A stretch of 64,000 bases of DNA from NCBI GenBank assembly GCA_012522755.1, contig JAAYJV010000130.1, forward strand, positions 1 through 64,000, in the 5' to 3' direction. This document shows, in pieces, positions 1-8,500 of this stretch. Numbering within the stretch: position 1 is the stretch's first letter; every line of letters begins with the position of its first letter. Position numbers and translations under genes: made by a program. The DNA is from Candidatus Hydrogenedens sp. (GTDB lineage: Bacteria; Hydrogenedentota; Hydrogenedentia; Hydrogenedentales; CAITNO01). The notes beneath the pieces are model-generated. The model saw only the letters and a list, made by a program, of their open reading frames with translations, had not been told where the DNA came from and did not search any database.

Positions 1-133
1 AAGATTTTTCGCCCCTACAAGCGTATAGTCTCAGTCCTTCGTTACAGTTTCATTCTGTGCTGCTCAGATATCCGGGCGCAAGATTTTTCGCCCCTACAAG
101 CGTATAGTCTCAGTCCTTCGTTACAGCTTCATT
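1..133. repeat. Tandem pair of GCGCAAGATTTTTCGCCCC-type repeats
   Basis: A unit of about 54 bp starts at position 1 (cut by the window edge) and recurs almost unchanged at 80-133, a period of 79 bp. Each unit begins with AAGATTTTTCGCCCCTAC, followed by a conserved non-palindromic tail. The head matches one arm of the inverted repeat at 12820-12929, so this is a dispersed family. No coding potential is seen. Confidence 0.85.
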
Positions 134-140
134 CCGGCAT

Positions 141-171
141 AAAAAAAGGGGCAGGAAAAGCTCCTGCCCCG
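141..171 (-). terminator. Rho-independent terminator of the gsp cluster
   Basis: Read on the minus strand, this is a GGGGCAGGAG stem, a short loop and CTCCTGCCCC-type closing stem, followed directly by seven T residues. It lies 14 bases after the gspD stop codon and closes the minus-strand secretion cluster. Confidence 0.9.
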
Positions 172-184
172 GTTATGGTTATCT

Positions 185-3052
185 TCAGTTGTTCAGTGCG
201 GGCACAATGGGCGGTATGTCGTTGTCGAACTCGATGCGCAACCCTGCTTCCATGGCTGCTTCCGTCACTTCATTCACGACATCAATGGGTGCGCTCGGAT
301 GCTTTCTGATGACCACTGTGACAGGCATGTTTCCTGGCGCATCAAAGAATTTGTCGCGCAGATCATCAGGCGTAACGATTTCTCCTGCACAATGGATCTG
401 ACCGTTCTGGCCTATGGCGACTCCGATCTCATTTTTACCGTCGGTGAGATGGTCTTTAAAGCGTCCGAAGGCATCTTTTTTCATGGTCCTTGCCGTCTTC
501 GCAATTTCCTCATCAGCCTTCACAATGGAGAGTGCCTCGGGCATGGTATCTTCGCCCACAATGGTTGTGGTCATGAAAATAAGCAGCGCTGAGTTGCTTG
601 AAGCCCTTTTGGGGTTGCGGAAGAGTTTGCCCACCAGAGGCAGATCACCCAGCAGGGGGGTACGTGTGGAGGAGTTGCTCGCTCTGTCCCGACGCAAGCC
701 TCCCAGAACGATGGTATCTCCTGAATTCACGCGCACCTGCGTATCGGCACGGCGCACGGTTTTTTCCGGAACGGTACGGGACAGGTCATCGACGACAATT
801 TTCTTGTCTGTGAAGGTACTGTCTTCAGCGCTGATATCCAAAAGGATGTTTGCATCCTCCGTTACACGGGGCAGCACGGTGAGAATGGTACCCACATCAA
901 TGAATTCCACGCGGCTGTTCGCAGAAGACATGCGCCGGTAATAATCCAGATTATCACTGCTTGAGCCGCTTGAATATCCGTAACCATAGCCGCCGTAGCC
1001 ATATCCACCCGATGAGGAGACATAGGGGACTTTGGTGGCATTTTCAAAGAGAGCTTCTTCGCCGTCCTGTACGGTCACCTTGGGTGAAGAAAGGATGGTG
1101 GCTTTCTGCTGGCTGTCGAGATAGTCCAGTGTTGCAGCCAGATTTCCGCCTCTATAGGAGTCCAGGATCGGTTGCCCTGAGATATCGCGCAGGATGGGCC
1201 GCGTTATCCTTCCGGAACTGTCGAGTTCCAGAGCGCCATAGCGTGGAATGGCAAAAGGCTGCCGTCCTCCGCTGGCGATCTGGCCTTCACCGGTAGCACT
1301 TGCGCCCGTCTCGCCGCCTGTGCCACTGTGCAGAGAGAAAGGTGCACCGCCCACATTGGCGAAATAAGACCAGTTCACACTGAAAGCACGTTCGATCTCG
1401 GAGCTTACTTCCACGATATAGGCTTCAATCATGACCTGCTTGCGTCTGATATCCCATACCTGGATGAGCGAATCGATTTCTTCCAAGCGACTGGGCAGGC
1501 CTGTCGCGGTGATCTGATGCACTTCGTCCTGCAATACAATCTGCCCCATCTCGCCGGGGATATAGGTTTCGATCTGGTCGGCTATGAAGTCCGGATCCGC
1601 ATATTTGAGAATCCAGGTCCGTGTTTCGAGTTTCTGGTCCAGGGTTTCAACCAGAGACGCGATTTTCTCCATGCGCGGCGGCAGATCCGTAACGACCAGC
1701 GTATTGAAACGGGGATCCATCTGAATGGTACCGCGCTCTGACAGGAGGGATTCCACACTGTCCAGAACGTCCTCGGCGTTGACATGGGTTATATAGAAGG
1801 TCTGGGATTCCACGGGCGTATCGAGGCGCGATATGGTTTCCTTGATCTGTGCCAGTACGGTTACATTGTCCCAGATGAACAATTGATTGGTTCTGACATC
1901 GGTAAGAAGTGACCCGCTCTGTGAGAGAAGCGTTCCCACAGCGGCTTCAATATCAGCCAGGTCAGCATGCTGGATGGTGTAGTCCGCCTTTTGCAGGGGC
2001 ACATCCATTTCTTTTACGAGCCGTTCCATTTCAACGATATTATCCTGCGTATCCCAGACATAGATATTGTTCGTGCGCTGGTCGGTAATGATCCGGCCAT
2101 TGGGTGAAAGCAGCGAATGGACGAGGGACTCCATATAGGCAATATCCGCATGGACCACTCTGAATTCATGAGGTTTGGATTTGCCGAATTCCCGTTCCAG
2201 ATATTCTTCTTTGGTCATGACACGCAGAAACTCGGTTTCTTCGTCAAATTCAAAATAGACTTTGTTGAATTTCAGCACTTCGAGGGCCTGCTTGGGTGAG
2301 ACTTCATAAAGCCAGAAGCGCAACTGTGTTTCTTTGAGTTCCGGTGAGATGACCATGTTCCAGTTCGTGGCCAGATTGATGGCACTCAGGAATTCATCCA
2401 GAGGCATGGGCCCTTCCAGTGTGATTTGTTCGCCATCTTCGGGGATGGGACCATATTCCACTTCCCGCTCCATAACCGGTTGAAAGGCGCCGCTGCCTGA
2501 AGAAGAGATGGAACTGACACCGCCTTTCCCGAAAGATGCGCCGCCGCCATCCCCTCCACCAGAGCCACCGGACGCCCCGCCGCTGCTTCCGCCCCCTACA
2601 GACCGTACCTGAGCACCGCCGGCACCGCGCGCAGCAGGCGCTTCACGACCGGCTCCTGAATCACCTGAGGCCCGTTCCGCGGCCCCTGTGGAGGGTGTGT
2701 CGCCGGCTGTACCGCTGGCTGTACCGCTGGCTGCTGTGCCGGTGGAAGCGCTGGTTGCGGCTGATCCTCTCGCTCTGGATGCGGGTCTGACAGGGCCGGA
2801 TGTCCCCTCAATGCTGGTGGTTGTTCCCGTAGTTGATCCCCGGCCTCTGTCCAGACGGGTGGACGTACCCGCACCGGACTCATCGCCTCCTGTGGAGACG
2901 GTGCCCCAGTTTCTTCCTGCTGTAGAAGAGGGGGAGGGGCGCCGGGTAGGTGCTGTCGGCGTCTGGCCTTGCGCTGCAGCAGAAAAGGCTGTGGCATAAA
3001 TTACGCCGATAGCGGCCACCAGGGCCAGAGATCGTGTCATTAAAGAAGTCAT
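185..3052 (-). CDS. gspD: GspD/PilQ-family secretin with C-terminal ExbD/TolR-like domain
   Basis: Outer-membrane secretin, the channel of a type II secretion or type IV pilus-like machine; 955 aa. A signal peptide (residues 1-27) is followed by about 165 residues of Gly/Ser/Thr/Arg-rich low complexity, then an N0/STN-like domain (about 200-290). Four successive N-type modules follow (about 295-545; module starts HADIAYMESL, HADLADIEAA, HVNAEDVLDS, YADPDFIADQ). The secretin core has VPYVSSSGG, GTILTVLPRV and the signature PLLGDLPLVGKLFR. A Tyr/Gly-rich insertion (GYGYGGYGYGY) sits in the gate region. The last about 85 residues (188-436 in DNA) resemble the periplasmic domain of ExbD/TolR: a NGQI turn, PVTVVIR strand and DVVNEVTEAAMEAG helix. 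The start is ATG after AAGGGA. A 233-bp gap separates it from the preceding gsp gene. The secretin call is firm; the ExbD-like call rests on pattern recognition only. Confidence 0.93.
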   Translation of the reverse strand: MTSLMTRSLALVAAIGVIYATAFSAAAQGQTPTAPTRRPSPSSTAGRNWGTVSTGGDESGAGTSTRLDRGRGSTTGTTTSIEGTSGPVRPASRARGSAATSASTGTAASGTASGTAGDTPSTGAAERASGDSGAGREAPAARGAGGAQVRSVGGGSSGGASGGSGGGDGGGASFGKGGVSSISSSGSGAFQPVMEREVEYGPIPEDGEQITLEGPMPLDEFLSAINLATNWNMVISPELKETQLRFWLYEVSPKQALEVLKFNKVYFEFDEETEFLRVMTKEEYLEREFGKSKPHEFRVVHADIAYMESLVHSLLSPNGRIITDQRTNNIYVWDTQDNIVEMERLVKEMDVPLQKADYTIQHADLADIEAAVGTLLSQSGSLLTDVRTNQLFIWDNVTVLAQIKETISRLDTPVESQTFYITHVNAEDVLDSVESLLSERGTIQMDPRFNTLVVTDLPPRMEKIASLVETLDQKLETRTWILKYADPDFIADQIETYIPGEMGQIVLQDEVHQITATGLPSRLEEIDSLIQVWDIRRKQVMIEAYIVEVSSEIERAFSVNWSYFANVGGAPFSLHSGTGGETGASATGEGQIASGGRQPFAIPRYGALELDSSGRITRPILRDISGQPILDSYRGGNLAATLDYLDSQQKATILSSPKVTVQDGEEALFENATKVPYVSSSGGYGYGGYGYGYSSGSSSDNLDYYRRMSSANSRVEFIDVGTILTVLPRVTEDANILLDISAEDSTFTDKKIVVDDLSRTVPEKTVRRADTQVRVNSGDTIVLGGLRRDRASNSSTRTPLLGDLPLVGKLFRNPKRASSNSALLIFMTTTIVGEDTMPEALSIVKADEEIAKTARTMKKDAFGRFKDHLTDGKNEIGVAIGQNGQIHCAGEIVTPDDLRDKFFDAPGNMPVTVVIRKHPSAPIDVVNEVTEAAMEAGLRIEFDNDIPPIVPALNN

Positions 3053-3285
3053 GACATCCCTTTCAGATAAGAGAGGTACTTACCGGGCACTGCGCGGAGT
3101 GCCAGCCGTTTACGAATGCGTTTTTAATGTGTAATATATTTTTCCGAAAATGCGGATATATGCATACCGCCAGTGTACCGCCTGTCTTTCCACCCACAGG
3201 GAGAAAACAAGACCGCCTGTGCCTCAGCAGTATGATTGCATAGTATACAGGAAATAAGGGTCGGGACGCATGATTGCGTTTCAGT

Positions 3286-3780
3286 TTATTCTCTGGCCTT
3301 GCTCAGCTTAAGGGTTTTATTCCCTTCCTTCCAGTGCAGCGAGAAGACCACTTCGGTGCGCGATATGGAATCAATGGTCACACCGTTGATGGTTTCACCT
3401 TCGCCGAGGAAAACACCCTTCGCATTTCCCGGTACTATAAATTTGGCTTTTCCGCCCACCTGCTGGCGGGTGGGTTTGACTTCCGCAAGCATCTGTGCCA
3501 GATCAGGAGCCTGAGGTGGCGGTGGCGGTGGCGGCGGCGGCGGCGGCGGCGGCGGAACCAGTTCACGCCATACCTCCGGTTTTTCGGCAATGATCCTGTT
3601 CCAGGTTTCAAATTGCCATTCAAATTCGTCGTCTGCATCGTCCCGGGGACCTGTCTCCCGGAGTCGTCGTTCCAAGTCCTCTTTTCGTGGAGCGGTGGGA
3701 TCATTCAAATAATTCAGGCTGATCATCCCCAGAATACAAGCGAGGATACCTGTAGCAGTTATGGCAAGAAGACGGTCCAT
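3286..3780 (-). CDS. GspC/PilP-like inner-membrane secretion protein
   Basis: A 164-aa bitopic protein. One N-terminal membrane segment (about residues 5-25) is followed by a charged stretch, then a run of 14 prolines (about 92-105). The C-terminal part is a small beta domain resembling the HR domain of GspC or PilP (VPGNAKGVFLGEG, NGVTIDSI). Such proteins link the inner-membrane platform to the secretin, which fits its place directly before gspD. Its ATG overlaps the stop of the gspM-like gene (TAATG), so the two are translationally coupled. The proline run is encoded by an almost pure GGC/GGT triplet repeat at about 3510-3556. GspC versus PilP cannot be decided here. Confidence 0.7.
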   Translation of the reverse strand: MDRLLAITATGILACILGMISLNYLNDPTAPRKEDLERRLRETGPRDDADDEFEWQFETWNRIIAEKPEVWRELVPPPPPPPPPPPPPPQAPDLAQMLAEVKPTRQQVGGKAKFIVPGNAKGVFLGEGETINGVTIDSISRTEVVFSLHWKEGNKTLKLSKARE

Positions 3781-4889
3781 TATACCTCCGCTATTTTTCT
3801 CAGGACGATATTGGAAATTTCGGCCTGTGTATCTTTGTCGTTAAAAAGGATCCAGGGACATTTGACCGGACCGGGCACTCCGGTTTTTCCGGGCAGTGTA
3901 AACTGAAACTGCACTCTCAATGCCTGACCATCTCCGGCGATGATCTGGCTTTCAGGAAAAGGGGCCGCATCCTGTTCCAGGCCGACCCCTACAGTAAAGT
4001 CATGGGGCTCAGCGAAAAGATCCAGACTCATGTGATAGACAGCACCGCCCTCCAATTGCTGAAGCATATAGGCTTCTGAATGCTCTTGAAGGCTCGATAT
4101 GACTACCGTATCTCCTCTGGAAGACGGCTCAGCTCTTTCCCGGGAAGCGACGGCGATTCCTTCACCGAGCCAGGTGCCACTTTCGGCGGCCTGCGCTGCG
4201 GGGAATTCATCTTCTTCCATTTCTTCAATGTAGTCATCTGTTTCCGAACTGCTGTCCAGATGGGGGGAACCATCGGCGACAATACGTGAAATGTCAATGG
4301 TGGCACTGACCTGTTCGCCGCTGGGAGCCCGGTTGAGTTCCAGCCCATCCAGTCGCAGTGACTGCGGGCTCTGTTGCAGCCTTTCGAGGAAATAGATCAC
4401 ATTTTCCAGGCTGCTTGAGGGGATGCGCAGGTTGAGCATGTATTCGCGATAACCCTGCCCGCCTTCGGCCATGTTCCCTTTTCCCAGAGAAGGAATCTCC
4501 ACCAGATTACCCTCTGTATTGGGCGTGTTCACGGGAATACCGTTGCTGTCCAGTTCCTGCGGTACTTTTCGCGCCAGCCGATAGATTTCCTGACGGAGCC
4601 GGTCATGAATTTCCGCTTCCGTCCAGGCGCTGGAATGCTGGGCGGCAACAATGGCGTATTGGGCTTCCACCTGTTCCCGGTGCGCAATCTGATAGGTATA
4701 GGAAACCAGGTCATCTTCCAGACGGGAAAGGGTGTTGTCCAGGTCACGAAGCGTTCCTGTGACCCGTTGGTATCCGCCAACGGTAATCATGAGTACTACG
4801 GCTGCGCCTGTCATGAGTGCCAGTCGTTTTTCACGGAGGGACAGTTTTGTCCAGAGACTCAAGAGTTTAATGATGGTTTTATTCAACAT
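3780..4889 (-). CDS. GspM/PilO-like secretion assembly protein
   Basis: 369 aa. One N-terminal membrane segment (about residues 22-42, LALMTGAAVVLMITVGGY) is followed by a coiled-coil stretch (LDNTLSRLEDDL). Two alpha/beta regions of the ferredoxin-like kind seen in GspM and PilO come next, then an acidic linker around residues 215-235 (EMEEDEFPAAQ). It lies between the gspL-like and gspC-like genes, the standard position for this assembly-platform subunit. Its start overlaps the previous gene by 11 bases. It is longer than typical GspM (about 160 aa), so it may hold two copies of the periplasmic fold. Assignment is mainly by membrane topology and gene order. Confidence 0.72.
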   Translation of the reverse strand: MLNKTIIKLLSLWTKLSLREKRLALMTGAAVVLMITVGGYQRVTGTLRDLDNTLSRLEDDLVSYTYQIAHREQVEAQYAIVAAQHSSAWTEAEIHDRLRQEIYRLARKVPQELDSNGIPVNTPNTEGNLVEIPSLGKGNMAEGGQGYREYMLNLRIPSSSLENVIYFLERLQQSPQSLRLDGLELNRAPSGEQVSATIDISRIVADGSPHLDSSSETDDYIEEMEEDEFPAAQAAESGTWLGEGIAVASRERAEPSSRGDTVVISSLQEHSEAYMLQQLEGGAVYHMSLDLFAEPHDFTVGVGLEQDAAPFPESQIIAGDGQALRVQFQFTLPGKTGVPGPVKCPWILFNDKDTQAEISNIVLRKIAEV

Positions 4890-6369
4890 TGTCTTCCTCC
4901 TGAATCCGTACTTCTATCTGATAGGAAAAAACGATCTTATCCCGTTCCTGGGTCTGTTGTTCGTAGAGGCTGCGCGCCTGAGAAAAGAATTGCAGGTGTC
5001 CTTCCGCCTTGTTGCGTATGTTCTGGGCGAAGTCCGACACATCGTTCACTTCTCTGGCCCGGCCCCACAATTCGATGCCTTCGTCTTTTCGCAGAGAGAG
5101 GCGGGCGAAATTCAATCGATCCTGGGGAGCCGCCTCCACAAGCGTGGCCAGTTGCTCCAGAATAGAACCTTTGCGGTCCACCTGCCGGTTGAGAATATTG
5201 AGAGCTTCCCGTTTCTCCGTGATGCCCCTGGCATTGGGTTCTATACGGGCGATGCGTTGTTGCAGTTCCCGGATCAGAGTCAGCCGCTGCGACTTTGCCT
5301 GATAATACCATCCTCCCAGCGCGAGAAGAATGAGGAGGCCGAAGACGCAGCCCTGAAGCAGTCGTTTTTTAATGGCTTCAATACGGCGTGCTTCCGATTC
5401 TGATTCGGGCAGCAGATTGATATTGAACTGTTCCCGACCTGTCAGATTCAGGAGGGCACCTGCAGCCGAGATGGACAGGCCACTCTCAGGGAGACTGAGC
5501 TCATCCAGAATGGGAGAAGAGAAATGCAAGGGCTTGCATTCCCTGTTCATGCTCTCAGAGAGCGATTGGCACAGCAGGGTCAGATCGGCATAAGAACAGG
5601 CGAGATGCACTTCGTCAACACCCATTCCATCAGTCGATTCCCGGCGATAGGCCGCCAGAGAGTTGCGCATTTCGCCGGCCAGCTCCTCAGCTGCGGAATC
5701 CACAATGAGCCCGCCACCTGTTCCCGCATCAGGGTCGAGAGCCGCTGCTTCCCAGTCCTGGCTGGAGATAATCCCGCGACTGAAGACGGGGATGCCTTCC
5801 TGAAGCACCAGAATCTCCATGCCGCCGTCGATAAGGGAGACGATTGCATGGCGCCCTGTGGAGAGGACGGGATCCGTCATGGCGGCCGTGGCAATGCAGG
5901 CTGTGCTCAGCAGGATTTTTTCCGGAGTGATCCCGCATTCCTGAAGCAGTCTCAAGGGTTTGTGTACGGCATCCTGATGGGCCAGAGCAGCCAGGACTTC
6001 CGATTCTCCTGAACCCAGCTTCTGTACGATACACTGGTCGACAATCAGTTCATCCAGTGCATAGGGCACATATTCTTCAGCACTGAAACGCACCATACCG
6101 GCCACTTCTTCCGCATTTTGTGAAGGGAAGGTGAGGAGCCGTGTGGTCACGTCCTGCCGGGGGAGTACCAGTATTATCCGGTCCTCTTTTATCTGCATTT
6201 CTTGGATCAGATCGCATAAGGCCTCTTCGGCGGCACCTTCTTCCCAGGGACCGGCAATACGCCGGGATACCATATCCGAGGGCTTTTTAGCGCCCATGGT
6301 AAAGCGGGTGACAGTCATGCCACTGGCGGCAACCTGAATCACACTGATTTGTGGAATTTTACGAGCCAA
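4879..6369 (-). CDS. GspL-like protein (PilM-type actin fold plus PilN-type region)
   Basis: 496 aa in the chosen frame. The N-terminal about 330 residues form a PilM/GspL-like actin-fold cytoplasmic domain (ISVIQVAASG, FSAEEYVPYALDEL, VSLIDGGMEILVL). A membrane segment follows (GCVFGLLILLALGGWYY), then a PilN-like periplasmic part with coiled coil (LIRELQQRIARIEPNARGI). GspL is this arrangement in one chain; in type IV pili it is two proteins. I chose a TTG start at 6369: AGGAG lies 7 bases upstream, it overlaps the gspK stop by 11 bases like the other junctions here, and the protein then begins directly at the first beta strand. A longer frame opens at 6417 but has no better start. Its role is to connect the platform to the motor ATPase, which is not encoded in this cluster. 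Confidence 0.78.
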   Translation of the reverse strand: MARKIPQISVIQVAASGMTVTRFTMGAKKPSDMVSRRIAGPWEEGAAEEALCDLIQEMQIKEDRIILVLPRQDVTTRLLTFPSQNAEEVAGMVRFSAEEYVPYALDELIVDQCIVQKLGSGESEVLAALAHQDAVHKPLRLLQECGITPEKILLSTACIATAAMTDPVLSTGRHAIVSLIDGGMEILVLQEGIPVFSRGIISSQDWEAAALDPDAGTGGGLIVDSAAEELAGEMRNSLAAYRRESTDGMGVDEVHLACSYADLTLLCQSLSESMNRECKPLHFSSPILDELSLPESGLSISAAGALLNLTGREQFNINLLPESESEARRIEAIKKRLLQGCVFGLLILLALGGWYYQAKSQRLTLIRELQQRIARIEPNARGITEKREALNILNRQVDRKGSILEQLATLVEAAPQDRLNFARLSLRKDEGIELWGRAREVNDVSDFAQNIRNKAEGHLQFFSQARSLYEQQTQERDKIVFSYQIEVRIQEEDNVE

Positions 6370-7309
6370 GGGTTTTCTCCTGCCAATCCAGAACCTGTAT
6401 ATAACTTCCCGCTGCAAATACAGCGGAGCAAATGGCGCGCACTTTGCCCTGACGGCGTGTGGCTACCCCCGTTATCCTAAAGTGTGAGGCATGGAATTTG
6501 CAATACACGCCCCATTCTCCAGAGCCCGATTCTGAAAGACCCGTCTTCTCCAGCAGGTCGCTCATATCTTCAAAGCCCTGATCATCATCTGTATATAATA
6601 TACCATCACCGCCGGCCCGGTATCCTACAATAGCGCTTATTTCGGATTTTTTCAGTCCGGGAATGCAGGAAAGCACTTCTTCTGAGGCCGTATTGATGTT
6701 GATCTGATTGCTTCCCCAGACGGTGAGCAGCTTTTTGAGGCCCGGACCTTTTCTCGATCCGAACCAGTCATCTTCCGACACACCGCGCAGATAGCGTATC
6801 TCTTCAATGGAGTTGAAGGGCTGGTATTCTTCACCGCTCCTGCCGCCGGCACGGTTGAGACGGGCATTGATGGCACGGATGACAGGGCGTTTCAAGGATT
6901 TGATTTCGACGAGGATTTTTTCGTCCGCTCCGTTGATATTGATAAAACGGTCCTCATCAATAATCAGATAGGCCACCTCATCATTGTCGTAATTTTCCCG
7001 TTCTTCAAAATATCCCTCTGTGAAAAGATTTGTTTTCTTCGCCCAGGACTGACCGCAATGATCACCGCCACGCTGGTCTTCTGGAAGCAGCATTTTCATG
7101 TAGCGCTGGTTGTACAGTTCAATGATACCCCGTTCCACGGCGCCCCGCGCCATGAGCATGGCCTCCGCCTGGTCCAGAGCATAGGCTGCTGCACGTCGTT
7201 CCAGCGCGGCCCGTCGACCGAAGCCCAGAGTGATGACTGTGAGCATGGCTGTGATCCAGAGGACGCTGACCAGAACGAAGCCTGTTTTTCGGATTGTTCT
7301 ATTTGCCAC
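6359..7309 (-). CDS. gspK: GspK minor pseudopilin
   Basis: 316 aa. It has a short basic leader and prepilin-like hydrophobic helix (KTGFVLVSVLWITAMLTVI) lacking the usual Glu5, as is typical of GspK. A large globular part follows with a helix-hairpin-helix stretch (NINTASEEVLSCIPGL) characteristic of the family (T2SSK/ComEA-like). GspK caps the pseudopilus tip together with GspI and GspJ, which precede it here. Its start overlaps the end of gspJ by 11 bases. Family length is usually about 300-330 aa, so it is full length. Confidence 0.88.
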   Translation of the reverse strand: MANRTIRKTGFVLVSVLWITAMLTVITLGFGRRAALERRAAAYALDQAEAMLMARGAVERGIIELYNQRYMKMLLPEDQRGGDHCGQSWAKKTNLFTEGYFEERENYDNDEVAYLIIDEDRFININGADEKILVEIKSLKRPVIRAINARLNRAGGRSGEEYQPFNSIEEIRYLRGVSEDDWFGSRKGPGLKKLLTVWGSNQININTASEEVLSCIPGLKKSEISAIVGYRAGGDGILYTDDDQGFEDMSDLLEKTGLSESGSGEWGVYCKFHASHFRITGVATRRQGKVRAICSAVFAAGSYIQVLDWQEKTLGS

Positions 7310-8042
7310 TCAGCATTTCCTCCAACTGTTCCCGTTTCTGGCGAAAACTCTGAGCACGCATGGGCATGATCGTATCGAAGTTGTAATTTTTCCCTTTTAT
7401 ATCGGGATCCTTCATTTCCACCTCCAGCCGGATGCCCTGAGGCAGGCCCCAACGTTCCCGCGATTCTTTCTTGTAAATGGGCGGTTCAGGTTCGGGCGGT
7501 GTATCGCGAGTCATCTCGGCTGGCAGGGGCACCCAGATATAGGTGATTTCAAAGCGACTCACATTCTCGGCGACCGTGGTCTTATAGCGTCGCTTCACTT
7601 TGATTTTGGAACGGTCCAGACTTTCCTTTTCCGGAAGGCGTTTGGGAAGAGCACTGGTGACCAGCGCTTCTTCTCTTTCAATGCTTCTCTTGTTTCGGTT
7701 CCAGGAGTATATGACCCGCATGAGGCGACTTCCTTCACCCTCATCCAGATCCAGGGGTTGGGCAATGACAAACATTGTGATGGATTTGTTGTCTCCTTCA
7801 AAGAGGTGTTCCGCCCGGCCCACGATGCAATTGTATTCATGGCTGAAGAGGGTGAAAAAACTCCTGGCGTCAAAGTGCATTTCCACTCCGCCTTCAACAC
7901 CCCGCCAGGTGCGTAAAGAGGAATGAGTCAGGCTGTAGACGGAACTCATGACCAGACTGAGCAAAACAGTTGCAACGAGCAGCTCCACCAGGGTGAAGCC
8001 TTTTTGATTCTGCGCATAGGGAGGGGCGGAAAGGGATTTCAT
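7299..8042 (-). CDS. gspJ: GspJ-like minor pseudopilin
   Basis: 247 aa. A type III signal/prepilin motif lies about 20 residues in (QKGFTLVELLVATVLLSLV), with cleavage expected after the Gly and Glu at +5. A beta-rich domain of GspJ size follows (FTLFSHEYNCIVGRAEHLF). I chose the ATG at 8042 because GGAGGA lies 6 bases upstream and the ATG overlaps the gspI stop (ATGA). An upstream in-frame ATG at 8063 has no ribosome site. Gene order I-J-K supports the assignment. Confidence 0.83.
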   Translation of the reverse strand: MKSLSAPPYAQNQKGFTLVELLVATVLLSLVMSSVYSLTHSSLRTWRGVEGGVEMHFDARSFFTLFSHEYNCIVGRAEHLFEGDNKSITMFVIAQPLDLDEGEGSRLMRVIYSWNRNKRSIEREEALVTSALPKRLPEKESLDRSKIKVKRRYKTTVAENVSRFEITYIWVPLPAEMTRDTPPEPEPPIYKKESRERWGLPQGIRLEVEMKDPDIKGKNYNFDTIMPMRAQSFRQKREQLEEMLSGK

Positions 8043-8500
8043 GGCATGTCCTCCGGTGTCCATAGAATGCCTTCTCCCACCAGAGATTCACCCAAAGCTT
8101 CAAAATCAGCTCCGCCCCGGCGCCAGGTGATACGAACGGTGAGTTTCCCCATGAAATCAATATAGGCATCTTCCAGGGCGTCCCGCTCTTCCGGTGAGAG
8201 CATGGGCGGCAGAGGCGGCTTGGGGATATCCACCTTTTCCAGACTCCACTCATAGCGGAAGTTTTCAAAGGGGGCGCTGCATTGACCCGACCCTTCTCCC
8301 TCAGGCTGTTTGAAAAGAAGAATGCGCTCGCCACTGATTTTTTCCAGGAGGAAGCGTGCCGTCGTCAGATCCTGAGCCTGAACCCGGGTAATCATGGCCT
8401 GACGCAAGGCTGTCTGGATGACCAGTGCGCTCATGCTCAGCAGACCCATAGCGACAACAGTCTCCACGAATATATAGCCTAAACGGGCGCGTCTCTTCAC
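8039..8500 (-). CDS. gspI: GspI-like minor pseudopilin
   Basis: 153 aa with the prepilin segment RLGYIFVETVVAMGLLSMSA. The usual GFTLxE is GYIFVE here, keeping Gly-1 and Glu+5. The short globular domain is of GspI length. The start overlaps the stop of gspH (ATGA-type junction) and the stop overlaps gspJ. It belongs to the tip complex I-J-K. Assignment depends partly on position between H and J. Confidence 0.8.
   Translation of the reverse strand: MKRRARLGYIFVETVVAMGLLSMSALVIQTALRQAMITRVQAQDLTTARFLLEKISGERILLFKQPEGEGSGQCSAPFENFRYEWSLEKVDIPKPPLPPMLSPEERDALEDAYIDFMGKLTVRITWRRGGADFEALGESLVGEGILWTPEDMP

Noticed and set aside
1-133. Possible CRISPR repeats (period 79)
   Set aside because: The two units are near identical through most of their length with no unique spacers of CRISPR size, and no cas genes are present.
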